From assembly GCF_900110275.1 (NCBI RefSeq), contig NZ_FODC01000004.1, positions 496,001-560,000 of the forward strand: a stretch of DNA of 64,000 nucleotides, given 5' to 3'. The translations under genes were made by a program, and so were the position numbers. Of this stretch, positions 24,034 through 31,976 are shown in pieces. This stretch comes from Duganella sp. CF517 (GTDB lineage Bacteria; Pseudomonadota; Gammaproteobacteria; Burkholderiales; Burkholderiaceae_D). Every line of letters starts with the position of its first letter. The first letter of the stretch is position 1. The notes beneath the pieces were generated by a model. It worked only from the letters and a program-made list of their open reading frames with translations, had not been told where the DNA came from and ran no database searches.

Positions 24034-26220
24034 TCATGCGTGGCGGTGCGCCGCGCCCATGGCCGCCACTTTCGAGATGAGCTCGGCGGGTTCGACCGGC
24101 TTGGAGATATGCGCCATGAAGCCGCTCGACAGCGCGCGCACCCGGTCCTCGGAGCGCGCGAACGCGGTCAGCGCGATGGCCGGCAGGTTGCCGCCCTGCG
24201 CCGGTCCCAGCGCGCGGATGCGGTCGAGCAGGCCGTAGCCGTCGACCTCCGGCATGCCGAGGTCGCTGACCATCAGGTCGGGCCGCGCGTGCTCCAGCAA
24301 CGTCAGCGCTTCGGAGGCGGTGGCGGCGGTCAGCACGTCGGCGTTGCAGTCATTAAGTATGCGTTTGATCAACTCCCGTGCGTCGTCCTCGTCGTCTACA
24401 ACCAACACTTGCAAGCCGGATAAATCATGCGTCGCAGCAGAACGCGCGCCGTCCGAGGCCGAGGCCTCGTCCTTGCCGGTGCGCCGCGGCAGGCGCACGG
24501 TGAAACAGGCGCCCAAGCCTTCGCCGGCGCTTTCGGCGCTGACGGTGCCGCCGTGTTGCTCGACCAGATGCTTGACGATCGACAAGCCCAGTCCCAGTCC
24601 GCCATGCTGGCGGGTGGTGGTGGCGTCGGCCTGGCGGAAGCGCTCGAACACGTGGGCGATGAAGCCGGGCGCGATGCCGATGCCGGTGTCGCGCACGAAA
24701 ATGGCGATCTGGTCGCCTTCGCGGCGCACGCCGACCGTCACCGTGCCGCCGTGCGGGGTGAACTTGATGGCGTTGGTCAGCAGGTTCCAGGTGATCTGCT
24801 GCAAGCGGTTGGCGTCGCCGGCCACCATGCCGGCCAGCGCCTCGAACTCCGTGGTCAGGTGGATGTGCTTGGCCTGCGCGGCCGGGCGCACCGTCTCGAT
24901 GGCGGCGGCGGCGATGGCCGACGGCGACAGCGACAGCATTTCTAGCTGCACCTTGCCGGAGGCGATGCTGCTCATATCGAGCAAGTCCTCGATCAGCTGG
25001 GCCTGGGCGCGGGCGTTGCGTTCGATGGTCTGCAGGCCGCGGTGCAGGTCGGCCTGGTCGCGGCTGCCCCGGCGCAGCACCTGGGCCCAGCCCAGGATCG
25101 CCGTCAGCGGCGTGCGCAGCTCGTGCGACAGCGTGGCCAGGAATTCATCCTTCATCTGGCTGGTGCGCTCGGCCTCGGCGCGCGCCTGGCGCTCGCTGTC
25201 GAGCAGCACCTTGCGCTCCTCGGCCGCCTGCTGGGTGGCCTGGTAGAGGCGGGCGTTGTCGATCGCGATGGCGGCCTGGGCGGCGACGCCGCCGATGATG
25301 CGTTCGGTGCGCTCGGTAAACATGTGCGGTTCCGGATGGCCGAAGCACAGGCAGCCGATCACCGCGCCCGAGCTCAGCGCCACCGGCACGGCCAGGTAGC
25401 TGCGCACCGCCGGCTGGCCGGGCTTTGCCTCGGCTTGCACGTCGTCGCTGCGCACCGGGCCCTTGCCACCCGTGGCGGCGAGCAGCGCGGCCGCGCGCGG
25501 TTCGGCGAAGCCGGCGAAGCCGTCCGGCGCGCCGCTCGACAGCGTGTGCAGCAGCGCCGCCGCGCCGTCGCCGTCGATGCCTTGATGGAAGAAGGCGCCG
25601 AAGCGCGCGCCGCTGATGCTGGTGGCGGCGTCGGTCAATTCGTGCAGCAAGGGATGCAGGTCGCGGGTGGAGGCGAGCGCGGTGCCGGTGCGGTTGACCA
25701 GCTCGAGCACGGCGGTTTCATCGCGCAGCGCTTCCTGGGCGCGCTTGACCTGGTCGACGTCGGTGCAGGTGCCGAACCAGCGCAGGATCTGGCCGTTGCC
25801 GCCGCGCACCGGGTTGGCACGCGTGAGGAACCAGCGGAACTCGCCGTCGGCGCTGCGGATCGGCACCTCCAGCTCGAACGGCGCGCCGGTGGTGCGGCAT
25901 TGCTCCCACAGATCGACCATCGCGCCCAGGCAGTCGGGGGCGTAGACGTCGCGCCAGCCGCCGACGGCCATGTGCTCGGGCGAGGTGCCGGTGTAGTCGT
26001 ACCAGCGCTGGTTGTACCAGATCATGGTGCCGTCCTGCTCGGCGATCCACGCCAGCTGCGGCATGGAATTGGCCAGCGCGCGCAATTCGAGCTGGCTTTG
26101 GCGCAGCGCTTCGCGGGCGCTCAGCAATTCCTCATGGGCGCGTTGCGCGGTGGTGAGCATGGCGTCGTCCGCCGGGGGGGCGGGCGCTATGACGTCGTTG
26201 GGCTCGTTGGGAAGAATCAT
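24034..26220 (-). CDS. PAS-GAF hybrid histidine kinase with C-terminal receiver
   Basis: The 728-residue soluble kinase has several domains in order. An N-terminal helix is followed by a PAS domain (about 45-165: LAWIAEQDGTMIWYNQRWYD with its PAC part RWFGTCTDVDQVKRAQEAL) and a GAF domain (about 170-330). A linker leads to HisKA (KDEFLATLSHELRTPLTAIL) and HATPase (NLLTNAIKFTP, VRDTGIGIAPGF, GLGLGLSIVKHL). A receiver closes the protein (VLVVDDEDDARELI, acceptor Asp in LMVSDLGMPEVDG, ALTAFARSEDR). It probably responds to a small molecule or redox/light cue through PAS or GAF. A 162-nt gap separates it from the upstream PAS-REC gene on the same strand. Confidence 0.92.
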   Translation of the reverse strand: MILPNEPNDVIAPAPPADDAMLTTAQRAHEELLSAREALRQSQLELRALANSMPQLAWIAEQDGTMIWYNQRWYDYTGTSPEHMAVGGWRDVYAPDCLGAMVDLWEQCRTTGAPFELEVPIRSADGEFRWFLTRANPVRGGNGQILRWFGTCTDVDQVKRAQEALRDETAVLELVNRTGTALASTRDLHPLLHELTDAATSISGARFGAFFHQGIDGDGAAALLHTLSSGAPDGFAGFAEPRAAALLAATGGKGPVRSDDVQAEAKPGQPAVRSYLAVPVALSSGAVIGCLCFGHPEPHMFTERTERIIGGVAAQAAIAIDNARLYQATQQAAEERKVLLDSERQARAEAERTSQMKDEFLATLSHELRTPLTAILGWAQVLRRGSRDQADLHRGLQTIERNARAQAQLIEDLLDMSSIASGKVQLEMLSLSPSAIAAAAIETVRPAAQAKHIHLTTEFEALAGMVAGDANRLQQITWNLLTNAIKFTPHGGTVTVGVRREGDQIAIFVRDTGIGIAPGFIAHVFERFRQADATTTRQHGGLGLGLSIVKHLVEQHGGTVSAESAGEGLGACFTVRLPRRTGKDEASASDGARSAATHDLSGLQVLVVDDEDDARELIKRILNDCNADVLTAATASEALTLLEHARPDLMVSDLGMPEVDGYGLLDRIRALGPAQGGNLPAIALTAFARSEDRVRALSSGFMAHISKPVEPAELISKVAAMGAAHRHA

Positions 26221-26382
26221 GTGTCACTTCAGGCTGCCGCGGGACCTGTGCCGCCAGGTGGCGGCCGCAGGGTCGCCAGGCTAACGCTTGACGGTTTACG
26301 GTGTCTTCATTGTAACGCTTTGCTAACGCCGGCACCGCACGGTTGATGCCGCCGCCCCGGACGCGCTGTTGTCAGCGCGCCG

Positions 26383-27219
26383 TCACGGGGCCGTTCCGCG
26401 CAGGCGCCGGGCGATTTGGTCGAGTGCGCTCTGCAGTTGTTCGATGTCGTATGGTTTCTGCAACGATCTTGCCGGAAACTCCAGATGGCGCGTCAATTCG
26501 TCGCCGTAGCCGGAGGCGAACATCAGTTCCAGTCCCGGCGCCTGCTGCAGCGCCCGGCGCGCGAGGTCGACGCCGGACATGCCCGGCAGGCTGACGTCGG
26601 TGAACAGGATGTCGAACGATTGGCGCGACAATTCCGGCAGCGCCTCCTCGCCGGAGGCGGCCGGGTGCACCTCGTGGCCGAGCGCGCGCAGCGTCTCGCA
26701 CACCAGGTAGCGGGCGTCGGCGTTGTCCTCGACCACCAGCAGGCGCAGCGGGCGGGTGTCGGTGGCGGCCGCCGCCTGCGGTGCCGGCGGCGATGGCGAC
26801 AGCGCGCACAGGATGCCGGCCACGGCGTCGCTGTCGTCGCGGATCGGGGTGTAATACAGGTCCAGCGCGAGCTGGGCCACGGCGCCGTGGCGCCACACCG
26901 GCAGCATGTTGCCGAGGTAGCTGGCGCTGTGGCCTTCCCAGGCCTGGCGGATGGCGGCGCTGTTCCAGCTCCACGCGGCCGGCTGCATCGACGGCACGTT
27001 GGCGCCGGGCGCGCGCAGGCTGGCCAGGCCGATCAGCGACGCGTAGGCGTCGTTGTAGACCATCACTTGCTCGCGTCCCCACATCAGCACCATCGGCAGC
27101 GGAGAATTGAGCAGGATATCGACCGTCAGGCGCAGGCACGGCGGCCAGCCGTCGCGGGCGCCCAGGGCGGTGCGGGCCCAGTCGATGGAGGGGGAGGGCG
27201 CGGAGTCGGTTCGATTCAT
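26383..27219 (-). CDS. PAS-REC protein lacking a kinase core
   Basis: The 278-residue protein has an N-terminal PAS-like domain beginning WARTALGARDGWPPCLRLTV, the typical opening of PAS hybrid kinases, then MVLMWGREQVMVYNDAYASL. A Pro/Ala linker leads to a C-terminal receiver with LLVVEDNADARYL, the acceptor Asp in ILFTDVSLPGMSG and QKPYDIEQL. No H-box, N-box or G-box occurs between them. It therefore looks like a hybrid kinase whose catalytic core was deleted. It could act as a phosphate sink or single-domain output for the adjacent hybrid kinase. Confidence 0.8.
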   Translation of the reverse strand: MNRTDSAPSPSIDWARTALGARDGWPPCLRLTVDILLNSPLPMVLMWGREQVMVYNDAYASLIGLASLRAPGANVPSMQPAAWSWNSAAIRQAWEGHSASYLGNMLPVWRHGAVAQLALDLYYTPIRDDSDAVAGILCALSPSPPAPQAAAATDTRPLRLLVVEDNADARYLVCETLRALGHEVHPAASGEEALPELSRQSFDILFTDVSLPGMSGVDLARRALQQAPGLELMFASGYGDELTRHLEFPARSLQKPYDIEQLQSALDQIARRLRGTAP

Positions 27220-27540
27220 GCTATGTGGACGGCCTGTTTATGATCTGTTATCTGTTCTTATGAAAAGGCAAAGCTGATCGAATCGTACACGGTAAAAAAA
27301 AAGCCCGCTACAGGAGCGGGCTAAATCTATTTCCTTGGAGGAGAATAGAGGAGACAGGTCAATGATGCTGCAACGCGCAATCGAATGCAAATTTTTATTG
27401 ATGATGATCGAGATCACAGCGGTGAATAAGGGGGAATAAGTGGATTTTTTATCTATGTTGCAGCGCATCCGGGCGGCTGCCTGGGATACACTGCGGCACC
27501 GTCTACATAGCGGCCGAGGCCGCAAACAGGGAGGTTTGCC
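27220..27540. other. intergenic region with orphan terminator
   Basis: The 321-nt stretch is AT-rich for this genome and has no supported protein gene. It contains the minus-strand terminator at 27294-27322 and, near 27510-27523, a small hairpin (GCGGC/GCCGC) just upstream of the Shine-Dalgarno of the next gene. Confidence 0.5.
27294..27322 (-). terminator. intrinsic terminator with no assigned upstream gene
   Basis: On the minus strand AGCCCGCT, a 5-nt loop and AGCGGGCT are followed by an uninterrupted run of about nine T residues. No minus-strand protein gene lies upstream before 27541; the frames there read like non-coding sequence. It may end a small RNA transcribed from within 27323-27540 or shield the signalling genes from antisense transcription. 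Confidence 0.85.
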
Positions 27541-27771
27541 ATGGTTACCGTCGTGCGTCACCGCAAAGTAAATATTGTTGTACTGGAGCAAAACGAGCAT
27601 CTTGCCAGTCACTGCAAGCCTGGCGACATCGGCATCATTTCCGACGAGGCGGGCTGGTGGGTCAAGTTTGTCGGGGAGGGCGGTCAGGTCGATTGCTACG
27701 GAATACCGTATCCTTCCTACAACGAAGCGCTGTGGTCGGCGAAGGCGGCGGCGGAATTCGGCGTGGGCTAG
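27541..27771 (+). CDS. conserved small hypothetical protein
   Basis: The 76-residue protein has a very good Shine-Dalgarno (AGGGAGG, 7 nt before ATG). The sequence has a compact beta-rich look (NIVVLEQNEHLASHCKPG, GWWVKFVGEGGQVDCYG) with two Cys residues and a helical end (NEALWSAKAAAEFG). There is no signal peptide. Codon use matches the surrounding genome. The TAG stop overlaps the -35 element of a strong promoter. I do not know a function. Confidence 0.75.
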   Translation: MVTVVRHRKVNIVVLEQNEHLASHCKPGDIGIISDEAGWWVKFVGEGGQVDCYGIPYPSYNEALWSAKAAAEFGVG

Positions 27772-27797
27772 ACAAGCCGGGAAAGTGTCCCTATAAT
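27769..27797 (+). promoter_or_regulatory. near-consensus sigma70 promoter starting at the stop codon of the 76-residue gene
   Basis: TAGACA (5/6), a 17-nt spacer and TATAAT (6/6). Transcription would start near 27804, about 155 nt before the first tRNA-Arg, which has its own TATAAT at 27944. Nothing recognisable lies between them. It could add a second promoter to the tRNA, drive a small RNA, or be a leftover from a lost stable-RNA unit. Confidence 0.6.
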
Positions 27798-27958
27798 GCT
27801 GCTTCTTTCGAACGGCATGCCGCTAGAAAGAGGTGCAACGAAGCTTGAAATAGCGGTGCGCGAAGAAGTTGATTTGGTGATATCCATCCCAAGCCAACTA
27901 AACGATAGAAAAAATCGGACTTTGCAAAACGAAATTAATGCTTTATAATGTTGCCAAC

Positions 27959-28035
27959 GCGGCTGTAGCTCAGCTGGATAGAGTACTTGGCTACGAACCA
28001 AGGGGTCGTGGGTTCGATTCCTGCCAGCCGCACCA
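27959..28035 (+). tRNA. tRNA-Arg(ACG), copy 1
   Basis: The 77-nt cloverleaf has acceptor stem GCGGCTG/CAGCCGC, a D-arm containing AGCTCAGCTGGATAGAGT, and an anticodon stem CTTGG/CCAAG with loop CTACGAA, giving anticodon ACG. The T-arm has GGTTCGATTCC and the CCA end is encoded. A TATAAT at 27944-27949 lies 9 nt before the gene, with a weak TTTGCA 17 nt further upstream. Identical in sequence to copies 2 and 3. Confidence 0.97.
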
Positions 28036-28050
28036 AAAATTCGTAAGTGG

Positions 28051-28083
28051 AAGGGCCTGGAGAGAAATCTTCAGGCCCTTTTG
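28051..28083 (+). terminator. intrinsic terminator of tRNA-Arg copy 1
   Basis: AAGGGCCTG and CAGGCCCTT pair around a GAGAGAAATCTT loop region, followed by a short T run. The same hairpin recurs after copies 2 and 3. Confidence 0.85.
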
Positions 28084-28106
28084 CTATGCGCGCAGCAATG
28101 GCGCGC

Positions 28107-28568
28107 TCAGTCTTTATAGATGCCGCAGGCGACGGTCATATCTTCGTGCCGTTCGACGTACATCGATTTTTTCTGCACCGCCTTGGTGACGGGATCGGGC
28201 CATTTATAGTCCTGCCATCCCGACCCCTTGGTTTTGGCGATCTCGATGCGCTCGCGCGTGATCAGTTTGCCGTCCAGGTCTTTCAGGTCGATGATATTCT
28301 TGCCGGCCATCTTGGCGTTGTTGCCGTTGGCCAGGCTCATGCCCTCCAACGTGCCCACCGACACGTACAGATCGCGGTCGCGGTATTGCGGGCTTTGCGC
28401 CTGTATATCCTGAATCACCTTATCCTTGCCCAACTTCTTCATATCGGCGATCACCTTTTTCACCATCGCCACGGCGTCCTTGGCGCTGGCGCGTTCGGCG
28501 TCGGCGGCTCCGGCGCTGCCCACGGCGAAGGCCGCCATCATCACTACAGTCTGCAAAAAGCGTTTCAT
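28107..28568 (-). CDS. exported single-Cache-domain-like protein
   Basis: The 153-residue protein starts at ATG with GGAG 7 nt upstream; a TTG four codons earlier is less likely. It has a signal peptide (MKRFLQTVVMMAAFAVGSAG, then A-A) and a soluble domain with KDAVAMVKKVIADMKKLGKD, RDLYVSVGTLEGMSLANG, KNIIDLKDLDGK and GSGWQDYKWPDPVTKAVQKK. This pattern is typical of the single Cache (sCache_2-like) ligand-binding fold. It is periplasmic and probably binds a small molecule. It sits, in opposite orientation, between tRNA-Arg copies 1 and 2. Confidence 0.78.
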   Translation of the reverse strand: MKRFLQTVVMMAAFAVGSAGAADAERASAKDAVAMVKKVIADMKKLGKDKVIQDIQAQSPQYRDRDLYVSVGTLEGMSLANGNNAKMAGKNIIDLKDLDGKLITRERIEIAKTKGSGWQDYKWPDPVTKAVQKKSMYVERHEDMTVACGIYKD

Positions 28569-28713
28569 TGTCGTCTCCAATTGAAAAATCGTACTTCATC
28601 ATAGTAGCGGGGCGGGTCGAGGGAAAGATAAATAGTTGATATGAGGCAAAACTGGAATTTCCTAAAAGGAATGCTTCTCCAATCGGAAAAACGCTGCTAT
28701 AATCTTGTCTTTC

Positions 28714-28790
28714 GCGGCTGTAGCTCAGCTGGATAGAGTACTTGGCTACGAACCAAGGGGTCGTGGGTTCGATTCCTGCCAGCCGCACCA
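28714..28790 (+). tRNA. tRNA-Arg(ACG), copy 2
   Basis: Identical 77-nt tRNA-Arg with anticodon ACG and encoded CCA. Its promoter region has TATAAT at 28698-28703 followed by CTTGTCTTTC, very similar to copy 3. It is flanked by its own terminator at 28806-28843. Confidence 0.97.
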
Positions 28791-28805
28791 AAAATTCGTA
28801 AGACG

Positions 28806-28843
28806 AAGGGCCTGAAGAGCAATCTTCAGGCCTTTTTTCTTTT
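28806..28843 (+). terminator. intrinsic terminator of tRNA-Arg copy 2
   Basis: AAGGGCCTGAAGA and TCTTCAGGCCTT form the stem and a T-rich tract (TTTTTTCTTTT) follows. This is the strongest of the three sister terminators. Confidence 0.93.
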
Positions 28844-28961
28844 CAACTCCGGGGTCAAGTCTGTCATTGCGACACGGGCCCGGCGCTATGAAATAATGTG
28901 TGAACATTTCTCTTGCCAGAGCTTTTAGATTTGAGATCGCCCTGCTATAATGTTGTCTTTC

Positions 28962-29038
28962 GCGGCTGTAGCTCAGCTGGATAGAGTACTTGGCTACGAA
29001 CCAAGGGGTCGTGGGTTCGATTCCTGCCAGCCGCACCA
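28962..29038 (+). tRNA. tRNA-Arg(ACG), copy 3
   Basis: Identical to copies 1 and 2 (anticodon ACG, encoded CCA). TATAAT at 28946-28951 is followed by GTTGTCTTTC, matching the leader of copy 2. It lies 171 nt after copy 2, so the two are separate transcription units rather than one processed transcript. Confidence 0.97.
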
Positions 29039-29051
29039 AATTCGTAAGTAG

Positions 29052-29083
29052 AAGGGCCTGAAGAGAAATCTTCAGGCCTTTTT
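29052..29083 (+). terminator. intrinsic terminator of tRNA-Arg copy 3
   Basis: AAGGGCCTGAAGA and TCTTCAGGCCTT with a five-T tract, nearly identical to the hairpins after copies 1 and 2. Confidence 0.9.
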
Positions 29084-29098
29084 GCTTTGCGGCGCGCG

Positions 29099-29326
29099 TT
29101 AATCGGTTTTGGCGCCCGCGGCGGCGGGCTGTTTGGCGCACTGGCCGGATAGGATCGCCCGTTCGATCGGATCGCCGACTTGGCGGATCGCCTCGGGCGT
29201 GCAGTTGCCCTTGGTCGCCGGCGGCGGCGCCGGAACCCTGGTCATGTTCTTGTAGGCGAGGGTGCACAGCAAAGCCGCCGCTATCACCACGATCACCATA
29301 TTCCCCTTGCTGCCTGGTCGCGCCAA
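29099..29326 (-). CDS. small membrane-anchored hypothetical protein
   Basis: The 75-residue protein starts at TTG because AAGGAG lies six nt upstream; the alternative ATG ten codons later has a poorer site. A short basic N-terminus (ARPGSKGN) precedes one hydrophobic helix (MVIVVIAAALLCTLAY). A Pro-rich hinge follows, then a small domain with two Cys (GNCTPEAIRQVGDPIERAIL, SGQC). It is likely inner-membrane anchored with the domain in the periplasm. It diverges from lldD. Function unknown. Confidence 0.6.
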   Translation of the reverse strand: MARPGSKGNMVIVVIAAALLCTLAYKNMTRVPAPPPATKGNCTPEAIRQVGDPIERAILSGQCAKQPAAAGAKTD

Positions 29327-29435
29327 AATCAACTCCTTGATTATCCTGCCCGGACGGGTATTGTAGCGCCACATTGCTATTGGCATTTTCACCAAAATGC
29401 CCGATGATTTGTCGACTATCGCCCGAGGAGTGTGC

Positions 29436-30581
29436 ATGACCATCATCACCAGTATCGAAGACCTGCGCGTTCTGGCCAAGAAGCGCGTTCCGCGCATGTT
29501 CTACGATTACGCCGATGCCGGCTCCTGGACCGAATCGACCTACCGCGCCAACAACGAAGACTTCGCCAAGATAAAATTTCGCCAGCGGGTCGCCGTCAAT
29601 CTGGAAAACCGCACCCTGGCCAGCACCATGGTCGGCCAGAACGTGACGATGCCGGTGGCGCTGGCGCCGACCGGGCTGACCGGCATGCAGCACGCCGACG
29701 GCGAAATCCTCGCCGCCAAGGCCGCCGAAAAATTCGGCGTGCCGTTCACGCTATCGACGATGAGCATCTGCTCGATCGAGGACATCGCGGCCAACACCAG
29801 CAAGCCTTTCTGGTTCCAGCTGTACGTGATGAAGGACCGGGAATTCATCAACCGCCTGATCGACCGCGCCAAGGCCGCGCGCTGCTCGGCGCTGGTGTTG
29901 ACACTCGATCTGCAGGTGCTGGGCCAGCGTCACAAGGATCTGCGCAACGGCCTGTCGGCGCCGCCCAAACTAACGGTCGCCAACATGATCAACCTGGCCA
30001 CCAAGCCGCGCTGGTGCTTCGGCATGCTCGGCACCAAGCGCCGCAGCTTCGGCAATATCGTCGGCCACGCGACGTCGGTGTCGGACATGTCGTCGCTGTC
30101 GTCGTGGACCAGCCAGCAGTTCGATCTGAGCCTGTCGTGGAAGGATGTCGAGTGGATCAAGCAGCGCTGGGGCGGCAAGTTGATCATCAAGGGCATCATG
30201 GACGCGGAGGACGCGCGCCTGGCCGTCGAAAGCGGCGCCGATGCGCTGATCGTTTCCAACCACGGCGGCCGCCAGCTCGACGGCGCGCAGTCGTCGATCG
30301 GCGCGCTGCCGGCGATCGTCGAAGCGGTGGGCAATGAAATCGAGGTGCACATGGACGGCGGCATCCGCTCCGGCCAGGACGTCATCAAGGCGGTGGCGCT
30401 GGGCGCGAAAGGCGTCTATATTGGACGTCCGTTCCTGTATGGCCTGGGCGCGATGGGCGAGCAGGGCGTGAGCAAATGTTTGGAGATCATCCGCAACGAG
30501 GCCGATTTGACGATGGCCTTCTGCGGACTGCGCGATCTGCAGCATGTCGACCGCAACATCCTTCTTCCCGGGACCTATTGA
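29436..30581 (+). CDS. lldD: FMN-dependent alpha-hydroxy acid dehydrogenase (LldD-like)
   Basis: The 381-residue TIM-barrel flavoenzyme starts at the ATG preceded by GAGGAG. It shows the family pattern: RVPRMFYDYADAGSWTE at the N-terminus, ALAPTGLTGM, FWFQLYV, TLDLQVLGQRHKDLRNG, the catalytic segment SNHGGRQLDGAQSS with its His/Arg, then HMDGGIRSGQDVIKAVALGA. This family oxidises L-lactate (or glycolate/mandelate) and passes electrons to quinone or oxygen. L-lactate is the best guess. The DUF1801 gene follows after 10 nt. Confidence 0.88.
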   Translation: MTIITSIEDLRVLAKKRVPRMFYDYADAGSWTESTYRANNEDFAKIKFRQRVAVNLENRTLASTMVGQNVTMPVALAPTGLTGMQHADGEILAAKAAEKFGVPFTLSTMSICSIEDIAANTSKPFWFQLYVMKDREFINRLIDRAKAARCSALVLTLDLQVLGQRHKDLRNGLSAPPKLTVANMINLATKPRWCFGMLGTKRRSFGNIVGHATSVSDMSSLSSWTSQQFDLSLSWKDVEWIKQRWGGKLIIKGIMDAEDARLAVESGADALIVSNHGGRQLDGAQSSIGALPAIVEAVGNEIEVHMDGGIRSGQDVIKAVALGAKGVYIGRPFLYGLGAMGEQGVSKCLEIIRNEADLTMAFCGLRDLQHVDRNILLPGTY

Positions 30582-30591
30582 GAGGCGAGCC

Positions 30592-31185
30592 ATGACAAAG
30601 CACACCCTGAATCCTAAAGTCGATGCCTATGTTGAACGGCTGAAGAACTGGGTGGACGAGGTGCGCGAGTTGCGGGCGGTTTGTCTCGACAGAGGTCTTG
30701 TCGAGGATCTGAAGTGGGGCGTGCCGTGCTATACGCTCGACGGTCGCAATGTGGCGTTGATCCACTCGTTCAAGGAGTACTGCGCGCTGCTGTTTTTTAA
30801 GGGCGCGCTGATGAAGGACGCCAAGGGTATCCTGATCAAACAGACCGACAACGTGCAGGCGGCGCGGCAGGTGCGCTTCAAGAACGTCGGGGAAATCCGC
30901 AAGCTGAAAGCGGTGTTGAAGGCATATCTTGCCGAGGCGGTGAAAGTGGAGGCGTCCGGCCTGAAGGTCGAGTTCAAGAAGACCGAGGAGTTTTCGGTGC
31001 CGGAGGAATTTCAGGCCAAGCTCGATGAAATGCTGGATCTCAAAACCGCTTTCGAGGCGTTGACGCCGGGGCGCAGGCGGGCATATCTCCTGCATTTCTC
31101 GTCGGCCAAGCAGTCGAAGACGCGCACCGCGAGGGTGATCAAGGCCATTCCCGATATTTTAAGCGGGAAGGGGTTGGATGATTAG
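30592..31185 (+). CDS. DUF1801 / YdeI-OmdA family protein
   Basis: The 197-residue protein has an N-terminal DUF1801-like domain (LKWGVPCYTLDGRNVALIHS, then EYCALLFFKGALMKD). A C-terminal YdeI/OmdA tail carries PEEFQAKLDEMLDLKTAFEA and the signature LTPGRRRAYLLHFSSAKQSK TRTARV. Members are small cytoplasmic proteins of uncertain function; some are linked to peptide stress. It lies 10 nt after lldD, so it may be cotranscribed. No terminator is visible downstream. Confidence 0.82.
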   Translation: MTKHTLNPKVDAYVERLKNWVDEVRELRAVCLDRGLVEDLKWGVPCYTLDGRNVALIHSFKEYCALLFFKGALMKDAKGILIKQTDNVQAARQVRFKNVGEIRKLKAVLKAYLAEAVKVEASGLKVEFKKTEEFSVPEEFQAKLDEMLDLKTAFEALTPGRRRAYLLHFSSAKQSKTRTARVIKAIPDILSGKGLDD

Positions 31186-31437
31186 CCACTGACGGAGCGG
31201 ATGACGCTTGGCTAATCTCGCTCAGACGGGACCTGACACAGCGCGCCCGATGAGCGAGAGCTTCCGACCCATAGCGGACGCCTAGCAGCGTCAAGTTTGC
31301 GTTCGGTGTACCCCCCAACCAAGTCGCTGCATGATCTAATAGTGCTGCAACGCGAACCCTTCCTAGAATTTCCGCACTCGAGCTAAGTCGCGTTTGCTAA
31401 CCCCTCGTTACTGAACTATTCCTTACTGTCAGTAGCC

Positions 31438-31869
31438 TTACTCGCGCGACGCCGTGCGCTCCTTGATCGGCATGCTTTTGCCACGCCCCCATAACACCAG
31501 CACGCACAGCGGTAGCAGCACGAAATTGAGTGGCAACACAGAAAACTCGCCCCTGCTCGCATGAAAGCCGATCGCCAGTATTTGCAGTAGAACGCAGCAA
31601 CCCGCTGCCAGCACGGTCAGCCACGGACGGATGCGGGTCAGCGACGGCAGCAACACGCCGGCAGCGCCTAGCAAATCCACCATGCCAATGGCTCGCACAA
31701 ACGGCAGGGGATAATCGCCTGGCCAAGTCATCATGGCGGTCAGTTCGGCAATCGGCATAAACAGTTTGGTCAAACCCGAAGCTGCGAACACCAGTGCCAC
31801 GGCAATCTGTGCTAGCCACAAGCCTGCAGATAAATAGCGGTTATCGGCCGGAAGTAAAAATGAAGTCAT
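31438..31869 (-). CDS. DoxX-like membrane protein
   Basis: The 143-residue protein has four hydrophobic helices with the DoxX_2-type pattern (WLAQIAVALVFAASGLTKLF near the N-terminus, FVRAIGMVDLLGAAGVLLPS, LPLNFVLLPLCVLVLWGRG). Members lie in the inner membrane and some take part in thiol/oxidative stress complexes. GC content is visibly lower than in the flanking genes. It is divergent from a LysR-type regulator, which is the likely controller. Confidence 0.8.
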   Translation of the reverse strand: MTSFLLPADNRYLSAGLWLAQIAVALVFAASGLTKLFMPIAELTAMMTWPGDYPLPFVRAIGMVDLLGAAGVLLPSLTRIRPWLTVLAAGCCVLLQILAIGFHASRGEFSVLPLNFVLLPLCVLVLWGRGKSMPIKERTASRE

Positions 31870-31976
31870 GCGAGATTGAATTGAAAGTTATTGGAGAACT
31901 GATGCTATGCTTTCTCATTCCAGAAATCGATGTGCGCATTGGCAAATCATCATTTCCCAACTAGGAAACTTTGGCG

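Noticed and set aside
27959..29083. one polycistronic tRNA operon
   Set aside because: Each tRNA has its own TATAAT and its own terminator, and a minus-strand gene lies between copies 1 and 2.
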